Source: SIG480 sp045537045 (lineage in GTDB: Bacteria > Bacillota > Clostridia > Oscillospirales > JAAYXM01). Taken from it: 64,000 nt of DNA. The position numbers and the translations under genes were made by a program. Positions 18,537-27,890 of this stretch are shown here, piece after piece. Each line of letters begins with the position of its first letter. The first letter of the stretch is position 1. The notes under the pieces are model-generated. The model was given only the letters and a program-made list of their open reading frames with translations. It was not told the origin of the DNA and did not search any database. The stretch lies in the NCBI GenBank assembly GCA_045537045.1, contig JAZSOS010000033.1, positions 55,340 to 119,339 on the forward strand, written 5' to 3'.

Positions 18537-18566
18537 TTGCAAAAATTACCTGTTTTATGGTATACT
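18537..18566 (+). promoter_or_regulatory. Probable metG promoter
   Basis: TTGCAA (18537-18542), 18 nt, TATACT (18561-18566). The short leader has no room for a T-box, which controls metG in many relatives. Confidence 0.65.
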
Positions 18567-18601
18567 AAAATAGTATAATAATTGAAAAGAGGCATGAAGC
18601 T

Positions 18602-20542
18602 ATGGAGCAGAAAAAATTTTATATCACCACTGCCATTGCTTACACATCACGCAAGCCACATATAGGCAACACATATGAGGTTGTCCTCACCGATGCCATC
18701 GCGCGCTTCAGGCGCCGTATGGGTTATGATGTGTTTTTCCTTACCGGAACTGATGAGCATGGGCAGAAGATTGAGGATATCGCAAAGGAAACCGGTGTAA
18801 CACCTAAGGAGTATGTTGACGGTGTTGCCGGTGAAATCAGAAATATCTGGGATATGATGAACTCAAGCTATGACAAGTTCATCCGCACAACGGACAAAGA
18901 GCACGTCGAAACCGTTCAGAAAATTTTCAAAAAGCTCTATGACCAGGGCGATATATACAAGGGCGAATACGAGGGCTGGTACTGTGTACCGTGCGAGTCC
19001 TTTTTCACCGACACGCAGGTTGAAGGCGGCGTTTGCCCTGACTGCGGACGACCGGTAAAGAAAACCAATGAGGAAGCATACTTTTTCAGAATGAGTAAAT
19101 ACCAGGATGCTTTGATGAAGCATATCAAGGAAAACCCGGACTTCATCCAGCCTGAAAGCCGAAAGCGCGAAATGGTGAACAACTTCTTAAAGCCGGGGCT
19201 TCAGGACCTGTGCGTCTCCCGCTCATCATTCAAGTGGGGTGTTCCCGTAACGTTTGATGACAAGCACGTTATCTACGTCTGGATTGACGCGCTTTCAAAC
19301 TACATCACCGCCCTCGGATATTCTCCTGACGGCTCCGGTGAGCTTTACAACAAATACTGGCCGGCAGATGTCCACATCATCGGAAAGGACATTCTCCGCT
19401 TCCACACAATCTACTGGCCGATTATGCTTATGGCACTGGGTGAGCCACTTCCGAAAAAGGTTTTCGGTCACCCGTGGCTTCTTTTCGGAACGGATAAGAT
19501 GAGCAAATCACGTGGCAATGTTATCTATGCAGATGACCTTGTACGCCACTTCGGTGTTGACGCGGTGCGTTACTATGTCCTCCGCGAAATGCCTTTTGCT
19601 CAGGACGGAACAATCACTTACGAAACAATTATCGCGCGCTTTAACGCAGACCTTGCAAACACGCTCGGAAACCTCGTCAACCGCACGGTTGCGATGGCTA
19701 ACAAATATTTCGGCGGCACGGTCTCTCACACCGGCGTCACCGACACGATGGATGCAGACCTTATAGACTGCGCAATAAAATGCCGCGATGCTGTTGCAGA
19801 AAGGATGGAGGAATACCGCGTTGCGGACGCCCTTGAGGAAATTATCTCCCTTGCGCGCCGCAGCAACAAATACATCGACGAGACAGCACCGTGGGCGCTT
19901 GCAAAGGACGAGGAGAAGAAAGAAAGACTTTCAACCGTTCTCTTTAACCTTCTCGAATCCATCCGCTTTATCGGAACGCTTATTTACCCGTTCATGCCGG
20001 AAACCGCAGAAAAAATCATCGCTCAGTGCGGAGCGAAAGCATCCGATGTCGCATCCCTTTCCGAGTTTGCACAGAGCGGAAGCATAACCGCAGGCGAGGC
20101 AGAAGTTCTCTTCGCAAGAATTGATGAAGCAAAGAAGCTTGCAGAACTTAATGCCGAGATGGAAGCTTCAATGGCAGCAGCTGCAGCGGCAAATGAGCCG
20201 GAAGAAGAAAAAACACCGGAAATTTCTATTGATGATTTCGACAAGGTTGAACTTCGCGTTGTGAAAATCCTTGAATGTGAGCCGGTAAAGAAGTCTGACA
20301 AGCTTCTGCGCCTTATCGTTGATGACGGCGAGGGACAGCGCCAGATTGTCTCCGGCATCGCACAGCAGTATACCCCCGATGAGCTTATCGGCAAAAAGGT
20401 AATCCTTGTTGCTAACCTCGCGCCCGCAAAGCTTCGCGGCGTTGAAAGCCACGGTATGCTTCTCGCGGCAGACCTTCCCGACGGCGGCTGCAAGGTCATC
20501 TTTGCAGATGATGCAATCCCCGCAGGAGCCGCGATTCATTAA
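18602..20542 (+). CDS. metG: Methionyl-tRNA synthetase
   Basis: A 646-residue class I synthetase that charges tRNA-Met. The HIGN form of the HIGH motif is at 20-23 and KMSKS sits in FGTDKMSKSRGN. The zinc knuckle has one CxxC...CxxC set (CVPC, then CPDC). A C-terminal tRNA-binding OB fold (FDKVELRVVKILECEPVKKS) is fused after an Ala/Glu-rich linker, as in the long clostridial form. Its ribosome site is AGAGG. The gene is monocistronic with a strong terminator. Confidence 0.97.
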   Translation: MEQKKFYITTAIAYTSRKPHIGNTYEVVLTDAIARFRRRMGYDVFFLTGTDEHGQKIEDIAKETGVTPKEYVDGVAGEIRNIWDMMNSSYDKFIRTTDKEHVETVQKIFKKLYDQGDIYKGEYEGWYCVPCESFFTDTQVEGGVCPDCGRPVKKTNEEAYFFRMSKYQDALMKHIKENPDFIQPESRKREMVNNFLKPGLQDLCVSRSSFKWGVPVTFDDKHVIYVWIDALSNYITALGYSPDGSGELYNKYWPADVHIIGKDILRFHTIYWPIMLMALGEPLPKKVFGHPWLLFGTDKMSKSRGNVIYADDLVRHFGVDAVRYYVLREMPFAQDGTITYETIIARFNADLANTLGNLVNRTVAMANKYFGGTVSHTGVTDTMDADLIDCAIKCRDAVAERMEEYRVADALEEIISLARRSNKYIDETAPWALAKDEEKKERLSTVLFNLLESIRFIGTLIYPFMPETAEKIIAQCGAKASDVASLSEFAQSGSITAGEAEVLFARIDEAKKLAELNAEMEASMAAAAAANEPEEEKTPEISIDDFDKVELRVVKILECEPVKKSDKLLRLIVDDGEGQRQIVSGIAQQYTPDELIGKKVILVANLAPAKLRGVESHGMLLAADLPDGGCKVIFADDAIPAGAAIH

Positions 20543-20561
20543 GAAATAACGCAATTGCAAC

Positions 20562-20610
20562 ATCCCCCGTGAGGCGGAACTCTCCGCTTCACGGGGGATT
20601 AATTTTTTTA
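20562..20610 (+). terminator. Terminator of metG
   Basis: A long stem (ATCCCCCGTGA with TCACGGGGGAT; inner GCGGA/TCCGC; 20562-20599) followed by TAATTTTTTTA. Confidence 0.92.
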
Positions 20611-21609
20611 CTTTAATGAGATTATAACGGTTTCTGTTTTCGGGTTGGAGTTGTTTTCATCAATCGTGTCGTTTGTGACTGTCATATACGCGTGCGAAAA
20701 CTCTGCCCGCAGTCCCGGAGAAATCGCTTCTATCCGATCGATAACCGTCTGACACTCGGCTTCGATTTCCGCTTTATCGTTTACCGGTGCATCGGTTCTT
20801 ACAAGAAGAAGAGGCATTGCACCGTATTCGCCGTCGTTTACGATGCTTATGCGGTAGAGCGACGAGTTTGCCGTATCGGGAAGAGCATACGGAAGTGCGA
20901 TTTTTTCTGCAATCTCCGTATAGAGCTTGTAGCACATATCTTCCATTTCAACATCGTTTTCGTATCTCATATACCCGCCAGGGCGATACGCGCTCCCGAG
21001 CATACAGGAATAGATATACGCGGGTACGGTGTTTCCAGCGGCGCTTATTTCCTTTGTCTTTTCGTATACTGCGGGTGCATCCATGCCGTTGTACTTATAC
21101 ACTGTCGGAGTGAAGTATCCGATTTTAAAGCCGTCTGCCGTTGCGGTCATCATAACGGACATCATATACGAAATCTTCTCCCCCTCGGAAACGTAAAGCG
21201 CGCAAAGAAGATCTTCGCTTGCGGGAACAAGTTCGAGATATGTCTTATCCTCTGCCGCGTGCTTTGCCTTTATAAGCGTATCACTGACCTTAAGCCCGCT
21301 TAAATAGTACTTGTCAAAAGGCACAAACGGATTTTTTGCCATCCCATGAAGCTCAGAGAAAAGAGCAGCAATGTCTTCGGCATTAGTCTGGAGGCTCTCG
21401 TCAAGAAGCGGAAGCACGCCTGCAGCATCGTCCTCTTCATAGCAACGGAAAAACTCGGAAAGCACCTGCTCCGCGTCGGTACGCAGCTCATCAGAAAGCT
21501 CAGATGTAAGCGTATATTCACCTGCTGTTTCCGGCTTATTCCCGCATCCGCAAAGCAGAAGCGCAAGCGCCGCGGCAAACGCAGTTACACATAAAAATGT
21601 CTTTTTCAT
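20608..21609 (-). CDS. Putative lipoprotein of unknown function
   Basis: A 333-residue exported protein. The N terminus is a lipoprotein signal (MKKTFLCVTAFAAALALLLC then GCG), so it should be anchored at the outer face of the membrane by its cysteine. I recognise no domain in the mature part, which is acidic and mixed alpha/beta by composition. It is 3 nt downstream of dacF on the same strand with an AAGGAG ribosome site, so it is probably cotranscribed and may act at the cell wall; that is inference from position only. Confidence 0.75.
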   Translation of the reverse strand: MKKTFLCVTAFAAALALLLCGCGNKPETAGEYTLTSELSDELRTDAEQVLSEFFRCYEEDDAAGVLPLLDESLQTNAEDIAALFSELHGMAKNPFVPFDKYYLSGLKVSDTLIKAKHAAEDKTYLELVPASEDLLCALYVSEGEKISYMMSVMMTATADGFKIGYFTPTVYKYNGMDAPAVYEKTKEISAAGNTVPAYIYSCMLGSAYRPGGYMRYENDVEMEDMCYKLYTEIAEKIALPYALPDTANSSLYRISIVNDGEYGAMPLLLVRTDAPVNDKAEIEAECQTVIDRIEAISPGLRAEFSHAYMTVTNDTIDENNSNPKTETVIISLK

Positions 21610-21612
21610 ATA

Positions 21613-22818
21613 TTATCTTCTCCTTCTCTTTTTCTTTTTCGCACGGTAAATCCGTTTTCTTATTATAATTGCCGCACACAGAAGAATAAATGCGCTAACA
21701 ATGCACAATACAATTAGCGCGACTGACTTTATGATTCCGCCGACAATGCCTTTTATCGTATCGCGTCGTATCTCACCGTCAGTTTTGGCGGAAACGTCAA
21801 TTGAAACAGAGCACGGTGTTCTCAGAATTTCTTCTCCGTCGGTGTATGAGAACACGGCATAGTCAACACCGTCCTCCATTGTGACGGAAAGCGAGACATC
21901 CTCGCGCGTTTTTCCTGCGGGAAGAAGAAGCTCTACCGGCTTATCAAACGCATATCCACCTGCCGGAAGATCTGATGTGTCATAGCTTGTTTCGCTGAAA
22001 TTTTCAAATCCCCAGTCGAGCAATGCCTTTGTATCGGCGTATTTGTCTTTATCTTTTACGCACTTCATAACAACGGCGATAAGGCATCTGCCGTCCCGCT
22101 CCGCCGCCGTTACGAGAGTGCATTTTGAAACGCGTGTCCATCCGGCCTTTCCACCAATTATACCGTCATACTTCATATCCGGAACGCTTACCATATAGTG
22201 CTGGTTTACGAATGTGCGCGACTCCGGCTGTTCGTTTGTCGGCGCCATAACGTATTTATACGTACCGAAAACCTTGCGGAACGTCTCGTTTTTCAATGCA
22301 TAGCGGCAAATCATCGCCATATCATATGCGGTAGTATAATGATTATCGTCACTTAGCCCGTGTGCATTGACGAAATTTGAATTTTTCGCACCCGCGCGAA
22401 CGGCTGTTTCGTTCATCATCTCCGTAAACGCCTCAATTGAACCGGCTGCCTTTTCCGCAATCCCGTTGCATGCATCATTTGCCGACATCAGAAGCGCTGC
22501 ATACACCGCCTGCTCCATCGTTATCTCCTCGCCCTCGTCAAGCGCAATGTGGCTTGAGCCGACGGGAAGGGAAAACACGGCATAGTGCGACATCGTCATT
22601 TTTTCCGTCATCGGAAGCTTTTCAAGTCCCGTTATGACGGTGAGTATTTTTGTTATGCTTGCAGGGTACATCTGCTTATGCATTTCTTTGTCATACAGCA
22701 CCTGCCCCGTTTCCGCATCAATGAGCACCGCAGATTCCGAAACAAGCTCCGGAGCCGCGGCAAACGCGGTTACCGTAAGTAAAAGAACCACTGAAAGCAC
22801 GATATAAAATCTTTTCAC
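21613..22818 (-). CDS. dacF: D-alanyl-D-alanine carboxypeptidase (DacF-like, S11)
   Basis: A 401-residue low-molecular-weight penicillin-binding protein that trims the terminal D-Ala of peptidoglycan stems. There is an N-terminal signal peptide, then the active-site tetrad SITK (Ser54, Lys57) and SAN (112-114). The third motif reads KAG (224-226) instead of KTG, a substitution in the oxyanion-side strand. The C terminus has a membrane helix followed by a very basic tail (RAKKKKRRRR). The start codon is GTG with GGAGAGGG upstream. Downstream is the lipoprotein gene. Confidence 0.9.
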   Translation of the reverse strand: MKRFYIVLSVVLLLTVTAFAAAPELVSESAVLIDAETGQVLYDKEMHKQMYPASITKILTVITGLEKLPMTEKMTMSHYAVFSLPVGSSHIALDEGEEITMEQAVYAALLMSANDACNGIAEKAAGSIEAFTEMMNETAVRAGAKNSNFVNAHGLSDDNHYTTAYDMAMICRYALKNETFRKVFGTYKYVMAPTNEQPESRTFVNQHYMVSVPDMKYDGIIGGKAGWTRVSKCTLVTAAERDGRCLIAVVMKCVKDKDKYADTKALLDWGFENFSETSYDTSDLPAGGYAFDKPVELLLPAGKTREDVSLSVTMEDGVDYAVFSYTDGEEILRTPCSVSIDVSAKTDGEIRRDTIKGIVGGIIKSVALIVLCIVSAFILLCAAIIIRKRIYRAKKKKRRRR

Positions 22819-22838
22819 AATTCCCTCTCCTGTTGCAT

Positions 22839-23804
22839 TTAATTACGACGCATATCGTTTCCTAAAAACTCTAGCTTTATAAAATCACCCTTGATACGGG
22901 AGAAGAATGCCGTTCCATAGTCTTTTATAATATCATTTTCCTCATTTGAGGAAATTATTACGGTTTTTTTGTCTGCATTCTGCCTCATATTTACGATATT
23001 GAACAGCGCGGCGATGGTGAACGGTGTTTTCATCTCGCGCCCAACGTCATCCAGAATAAGAAGGTCGCACGTTTCATACACGTCTGTGTTTGCGTCGCTT
23101 CTTCCGAACTTCACCGCCTCATATTCTCCCAGAACGGAGAAAGCAGTGCCGAAAACGACGGAAAATCCGCGGTCAGCAACTCTTCGCGCAATGCATGACG
23201 CAAGAAACGTCTTCCCCAGTCCAGGTTCACCTGTGAGGAAGAGGTTTTCGCTATCCGCACCGAAAGTCTCGGCATAATCGCGTGCAAACTCCAGCACCTC
23301 GCACATCTGAGCGCGGGGAGAAAGAGCCGTTCCGTTTTCGGGATAGCGCGATGTATCAAACTCTGCAAAATCACATTTTTTAAGAACAAGCTTCTTATTT
23401 ATCTCATCGGCAACCGCACGGCGGTATCTGGTGATAACACACGGACAAAGCTCCCCGCCGGTGTATCCGGAATCACTGCACACCTCGCACGAATATCTCG
23501 GCTCAAGTGCGCTCTCGGGAATGTTTGCCTCCGAGAGAAGCTTCTTCCGTTCAGCAACAAGAGCAAGGTTTTTCTCTTTTGCGCGTGCAATAAGTGTCGC
23601 TGTATCCTCGCCCTTACCAAATGATGCGCGTATGACGTCAAATACCGTTGTGCGAAGTGCGGCGTCAATCTCTGCTACGCGTGGCAATGCACCGTAAACT
23701 TTAAGCTTTCGCGCTTCTGCCTCAGCCTCTGCACGGATTTTTTCGTTTTCAAGAGTATGTAAAACATTTTCGAGAATTTCTTTATCGTATTTTATTCCGC
23801 TCAT
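22839..23804 (-). CDS. DnaI/DnaC-like helicase loader ATPase
   Basis: A 321-residue AAA+ protein that would load the replicative helicase. Walker A GEPGLGKTF is at 192-200 and Walker B is CDLLILDDVG. An upstream four-cysteine cluster (C106, C109, C120, C122 in CEVCSDSGYTGGELCPC) matches the zinc-binding N-terminal part of DnaI-type loaders. Its ATG overlaps the dnaD-like stop as ATGA, so translation is coupled. Pairing with a DnaD-domain protein is the usual primosome arrangement in Clostridia. Confidence 0.88.
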   Translation of the reverse strand: MSGIKYDKEILENVLHTLENEKIRAEAEAEARKLKVYGALPRVAEIDAALRTTVFDVIRASFGKGEDTATLIARAKEKNLALVAERKKLLSEANIPESALEPRYSCEVCSDSGYTGGELCPCVITRYRRAVADEINKKLVLKKCDFAEFDTSRYPENGTALSPRAQMCEVLEFARDYAETFGADSENLFLTGEPGLGKTFLASCIARRVADRGFSVVFGTAFSVLGEYEAVKFGRSDANTDVYETCDLLILDDVGREMKTPFTIAALFNIVNMRQNADKKTVIISSNEENDIIKDYGTAFFSRIKGDFIKLEFLGNDMRRN

Positions 23805-24739
23805 ACAGCACTTCCCTGCCTTTTCTTCCTGTTAAGCTCGCGAAGTCTCATTGCCGCGCTTTCGTCCGCGCCCTGAGGTGCCGGTGCTTGACTTGGTTTC
23901 TTGTCTCCGGACTCAACATCAGCGAGAGTCTTTGCGCCAAGCGCGCTCCACGACACCAGAATTCTGTGCATATAGCTCCACTTGAGCGAGCCGGTGTTTA
24001 CAACAGTTTTATCATATGCCGCCTCGATAAGCTCGTCCGAAAGCCCGAAGGTCATCCACTCGGAAATATATTTTTCCTCCGTGGGCGAAAGAGCACGTCC
24101 CGAAATCCGCAAAAGCTCTGCAAATCTCGTCTTCTCGCGGCCAAGCTTTTCCTGCTCATTTAAGTATTCCTCCGCGCGGCCTAGCGTAAGCACACCTGCG
24201 CGCACCCATGCCTTCGCACGTTTTTCAACCGTACGCATCGTCGGCACGCGCCCCGGACCGTAACGCTTTCTCATATCGTCAATACAGCTTTTCACAAGCA
24301 GACATATAACGTCCACCGGAAGCCCCAACCACGAGTAAATACCCAAAAGCACCTGCAAATCGACCGTGGAAAGAAGCTTGCCGAGCGATTCTTCACAGAA
24401 ATTGACAAGGTATTTAAAGTTGCTGTCCGAACCGATATGCTCTGCCACATCTGCCGACGAATATTCCGGTATGGCATCTGAGCGCTCGGGAATATTTATT
24501 CCCTCCGTCTTTCCGATAAGTCCGCGCGCCTCAAGAAACGACATCGCACGCGACATTTCCTCTGCGCTCATTTTCAGACGCTTTTCTGCGGCAGAGATAT
24601 CAAGCTCTCCGGAGTGTGACAATATATATATGTAAAGAAGTGCGGCGTTTCCGTCAGCGCTGTCGAGAAGAAGGTTTGCCGAATGCGACGGGATAACCAC
24701 ATCCAGAGATTTCGGCACCTTCAGTTTTAAAACTCCCAT
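23801..24739 (-). CDS. DnaD-domain primosome protein
   Basis: A 312-residue protein. The N-terminal half is a winged-helix-like region and the second half carries two DnaD/DnaB2-like helical repeats (around NFCEESLGKLLSTVDLQVLL and SPTEEKYISEWMTFGLSDE). Such proteins remodel DNA and recruit the helicase loader in Firmicutes. The start is set at the ATG preceded by GGGAG; an in-frame ATG 72 nt upstream lacks a ribosome site and would add a hydrophobic stretch unlike the family. It overlaps the downstream loader gene by 4 nt. Confidence 0.85.
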   Translation of the reverse strand: MGVLKLKVPKSLDVVIPSHSANLLLDSADGNAALLYIYILSHSGELDISAAEKRLKMSAEEMSRAMSFLEARGLIGKTEGINIPERSDAIPEYSSADVAEHIGSDSNFKYLVNFCEESLGKLLSTVDLQVLLGIYSWLGLPVDVICLLVKSCIDDMRKRYGPGRVPTMRTVEKRAKAWVRAGVLTLGRAEEYLNEQEKLGREKTRFAELLRISGRALSPTEEKYISEWMTFGLSDELIEAAYDKTVVNTGSLKWSYMHRILVSWSALGAKTLADVESGDKKPSQAPAPQGADESAAMRLRELNRKKRQGSAV

Positions 24740-24875
24740 TATTATTTCTCCCACACAAGCCAAATATAATAATACATAATAAAGTATATCACAAAACCTA
24801 TCCGCTGACAAGAATAATGTTTCGCCGTCAAAATTTTTTAAAATTGCAAAAAAGGAAAAATTTCTAAAAAAACTC

Positions 24876-24903
24876 TTGACAACTGTAAAAAGTATGATAT
24901 ACT
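24876..24903 (+). promoter_or_regulatory. Promoter of the ferritin gene
   Basis: TTGACA (24876-24881), 16 nt, TATACT (24898-24903). An AGTAATGATTACT palindrome (24910-24922) at the likely start site could be an operator for an iron or peroxide regulator. Confidence 0.75.
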
Positions 24904-24946
24904 ATAATTAGTAATGATTACTACTTATTTTAAGGAGGACTACATA

Positions 24947-25456
24947 ATGAACGTAAACGTAGCAAAGCTTATGAACGAACAGATTAACAAGGAGCTTTAT
25001 TCAGCTTATCTCTATCTTGATTTTTCAATTTTCTATGAGCAGCAGGGCCTCGACGGCTTCGCAAACTGGTATATGGTTCAGGCGCAGGAGGAGCGCGACC
25101 ACGCAATGCTTTTCCTTAAATATCTCCAGCTCAACGGTGAAAAGGCAGAGCTTGATGCTGTGGGTAAGCCGGACAAGGAAATGAAAACGCTTATGGATCC
25201 GCTGAAGTTCGGACTTGAACATGAACAGTATGTAACAAGCCTTATCAATGACATCTACGCCGCGGCGTATGAGGTAAAGGATTTCCGCGCAATGCAGTTC
25301 CTCGACTGGTTTGTTAAAGAACAACTCGAGGAAGAGAAGAACGCGGATGATATGATAAAGAAGATGGAGCTTTTCGGCAACGATTCCAAGGGGCTTTATT
25401 CCCTCGATTCTGAATATGCCGCAAGAGTATACACGGCCCCGTCTCTTGTTCTGTAA
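24947..25456 (+). CDS. ftnA: Bacterial non-haem ferritin
   Basis: A 169-residue four-helix-bundle iron store. Ferroxidase ligands are visible: Glu16 in NKELYSAYLY and the E49xxH52 pair in QEERDHA, with a further E/Q-rich helix late in the chain (WFVKEQLEEEKNAD). It forms 24-mers that oxidise Fe2+ and store it, limiting Fenton chemistry. The ATG at 24947 follows AAGGAGG; an ATG at 24914 would overlap the transcript start. Monocistronic with a strong terminator. Confidence 0.95.
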   Translation: MNVNVAKLMNEQINKELYSAYLYLDFSIFYEQQGLDGFANWYMVQAQEERDHAMLFLKYLQLNGEKAELDAVGKPDKEMKTLMDPLKFGLEHEQYVTSLINDIYAAAYEVKDFRAMQFLDWFVKEQLEEEKNADDMIKKMELFGNDSKGLYSLDSEYAARVYTAPSLVL

Positions 25457-25467
25457 AAATAAATATG

Positions 25468-25502
25468 AAGAAGAGGCTCATGTTCAGAGCCTCTTCTTTT
25501 AT
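25468..25502 (+). terminator. Terminator of the ferritin gene
   Basis: A 12-bp stem (AAGAAGAGGCTC with GAGCCTCTTCTT) then TT and ATTT. Confidence 0.9.
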
Positions 25503-25613
25503 TTCCGAAAATTCCCGTACTTTTCTCAATAATTGTTATTGACCTTCGGCGAAATAAATGTTACTATTATATAGCGTTAAATAAATAACAAAATGTATCA
25601 AGGTAGGGATAGT

Positions 25614-26456
25614 ATGTATAAGATAATAAAAAAAGAATACCTTAATCCCACAGTTGTGAGGATGGAGGTTTTGGCACCCGAGGTTGCCCGCCGCGCAGAT
25701 GCAGGTCAGTTCATTATTCTCCGCGCAACAGAGGACGGCGAAAGAATGCCGCTTACCGTTGCTGACTACGACAGAGAAAAAGGCACGGTTACGATAATCT
25801 TCCAGGTTGTCGGCGCAACTACTGAAACGCTCCGTCACCTTGAAGAAGGTGACTATATCGCTGATTTTGCAGGTCCGCTCGGACGCAAGACTGAGACCGA
25901 AGGCCTTTCTTCAGTCGCAGTTGTCGGCGGTGGTGTGGGAAGCGCAATTGCATATCCCGTTGCAAAGAAGCTTCATGCGCAGGGTGCGTATGTCGATGCA
26001 ATCGTCGGCTTCCGTACGCGCGATCTCGTTATACTTGAGGACGAGTTCCGCGCATCAAGCTCTGAGCTTCACATTATGACTGATGACGGCACATACGGCG
26101 AGCGCGGACTTGTTACGGAGGTTCTTGAAAATCTAATCAATGCAGGAAGAAAGTATGACGAGGTTATTGCCATCGGCCCGCTTCCGATGATGAAGTTCGT
26201 TTCACTTCTTACAAAAAAATACGGTATCAAAACCGTTGTCAGCATGAACCCGATTATGATTGACGGTACAGGTATGTGCGGTTGTTGCCGCCTTACCGTG
26301 GGCGGCGAGACGAAGTTTGCATGCGTTGACGGCCCTGAGTTTGATGGACATCTCGTTGACTTTGACGAAGCAATACGCCGCAGCCGTATGTACAGTGATT
26401 TTGAATCACATTCACGCGAAGAGACGTGCAATCTCTTCAAAAAGGAGGTAGAGTAA
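25614..26456 (+). CDS. NfnA/SudB-like sulfide dehydrogenase (ferredoxin-NADP reductase) small subunit
   Basis: A 280-residue FAD- and NAD-binding reductase of the dihydroorotate dehydrogenase electron-transfer family. An FAD-binding beta barrel (residues ~1-95, with RMPLTVADYD) is followed by a nucleotide-binding domain (VVGGGVGSAIAYPVAK) and a [2Fe-2S]-type cysteine cluster MCGCCR...FACVDGPEFDGH near the C terminus. With the next gene it forms an NfnAB-like flavin-bifurcating transhydrogenase linking NADH, ferredoxin and NADPH. The start is set at the ATG after AAGGTAGGGA. The next gene begins 2 nt after its stop. Confidence 0.88.
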   Translation: MYKIIKKEYLNPTVVRMEVLAPEVARRADAGQFIILRATEDGERMPLTVADYDREKGTVTIIFQVVGATTETLRHLEEGDYIADFAGPLGRKTETEGLSSVAVVGGGVGSAIAYPVAKKLHAQGAYVDAIVGFRTRDLVILEDEFRASSSELHIMTDDGTYGERGLVTEVLENLINAGRKYDEVIAIGPLPMMKFVSLLTKKYGIKTVVSMNPIMIDGTGMCGCCRLTVGGETKFACVDGPEFDGHLVDFDEAIRRSRMYSDFESHSREETCNLFKKEVE

Positions 26457-26458
26457 CT

Positions 26459-27835
26459 ATGGCTAATATGTCTCCGAAAAAAAATCCTATGCCCCAGCAG
26501 GAGCCTTGCGTACGTTGCAAAAACTTTGATGAGGTTGCACTTGGATATACCGAAGAGCAGGCAATTGACGAAGCAAAGCGCTGCCTTAACTGTAAAACAC
26601 GCCCGTGTGTTGCAGGATGCCCCATTGCGGTGCAGATTCCTGAATTTATCGCACGCGTCGCCGAGGGCGATTTTGACGGCGCATATAAAGTGATAACCGA
26701 AACCAATTCTCTCCCCGCAGTTTGCGGAAGAGTCTGCCCGCAGGAAACGCAGTGCGAGTCAAAATGCGTTCGCGGAATAAAGGGCGAGTCCGTCGGAATA
26801 GGGCGTCTTGAGCGCTTCGTTGCTGACTGGCATATGAAGAATGTAAAAACAGAGGCAAAAAAGATAGAGAAAAACGGACATCGTGTTGCCGTTATCGGTG
26901 CAGGTCCTTCTGGTCTCTCGTGCGCCGGAAGCCTTGCCGCTCGCGGATATGACGTCACTATTTTTGAGGCACTTCACGTTGCCGGCGGTGTTCTGTCCTA
27001 TGGTATTCCGGAATTCCGTCTCCCCGGTGAGGTTGTAAAGCACGAAATTGACGAGCTGCGCGCTCTTGGTGTTGAAATTAAAACCAATATGATAATCGGA
27101 AAAACACTGCTTATTGACGAGCTGTTTGAAGAAGGATATGAAGCCGTATTTATTGGCTCCGGCGCAGGGCTTCCGAAGTTTATGAACATCCCCGGCGAGA
27201 ACTTAAACGGCGTTTACTCCGCAAACGAGTTCCTCACGCGTATAAACCTTATGGGCGCGTATAAGGAGGACTCAAAAACCCCGATTATGCACGCAAAGCA
27301 CGTTTGTGTCGTTGGTGGCGGAAACGTTGCAATGGATGCGGCGCGCTCTGCAAAGAGAACGGGCGCGGATGTAACACTTGTGTACCGCCGCACAGCAAAC
27401 GAGCTTCCTGCACGTAAGGAGGAGGTTGAGCATGCGCTTGAAGAGGGAATCAAATTTGAATTCCTTACCTCTCCGATTTCAATAAACGGTGACGGCGCGG
27501 TTTCATCAATCACTTGTGACAGAATGTGTCTTTCTGACCCTGACGAATCCGGAAGAAGACGCCCGATGGTTATTGAAAACAGCGAGTTTGATATAGAGTG
27601 CGACTGCGTTATCATGTCAATCGGAACATCCCCGAATCCGCTTATCGCATCTGCAACAGACGGACTTGACACCCAGAAATGGGGCGGAATCGTTGCCGAT
27701 GAAGTCGGCAAAACAAGCCGCGATATGGTCTGGGCAGGCGGAGACGCCGTGACAGGTGCGGCAACGGTAATCCTTGCTATGGGTGCCGGAAAGACCGCCG
27801 CCGAGGAAATTGACAAAGCGATTATGGGTAAATAA
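26459..27835 (+). CDS. gltA: NfnB/GltA-like NADPH-dependent glutamate synthase-type large subunit
   Basis: A 458-residue flavoprotein of the glutamate synthase beta-subunit family. The N-terminal part has two 4Fe-4S cysteine sets (C42-C45-C50-C54; CGRVCPQETQCESKC near 92-106), then the FAD motif VIGAGPSGLSCAGSLAARG and the NAD(P) motif VVGGGNVAMDAARSAKR. These proteins are usually annotated gltA, but directly behind an NfnA homologue the better reading is the large subunit of an electron-bifurcating NfnAB complex. The true start at 26459 has AAGGAGG upstream. Confidence 0.9.
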   Translation: MANMSPKKNPMPQQEPCVRCKNFDEVALGYTEEQAIDEAKRCLNCKTRPCVAGCPIAVQIPEFIARVAEGDFDGAYKVITETNSLPAVCGRVCPQETQCESKCVRGIKGESVGIGRLERFVADWHMKNVKTEAKKIEKNGHRVAVIGAGPSGLSCAGSLAARGYDVTIFEALHVAGGVLSYGIPEFRLPGEVVKHEIDELRALGVEIKTNMIIGKTLLIDELFEEGYEAVFIGSGAGLPKFMNIPGENLNGVYSANEFLTRINLMGAYKEDSKTPIMHAKHVCVVGGGNVAMDAARSAKRTGADVTLVYRRTANELPARKEEVEHALEEGIKFEFLTSPISINGDGAVSSITCDRMCLSDPDESGRRRPMVIENSEFDIECDCVIMSIGTSPNPLIASATDGLDTQKWGGIVADEVGKTSRDMVWAGGDAVTGAATVILAMGAGKTAAEEIDKAIMGK

Positions 27836-27849
27836 GAAATATATAGTTA

Positions 27850-27878
27850 TCACCCCGCCGTACGGCGGGGTGATTTAT
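27850..27878 (+). terminator. GC-rich hairpin after the NfnAB pair
   Basis: TCACCCCGCC-GTAC-GGCGGGGTGA, 10 bp perfect, then TTTATTG. It also lies 18 nt beyond the convergent degV stop. Confidence 0.75.
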
Positions 27879-27890
27879 TGGTTTGCATTT

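Noticed and set aside
18369..18601. T-box or riboswitch before metG
   Set aside because: The promoter at 18537-18566 leaves only ~30 nt of leader, too short for such an element.
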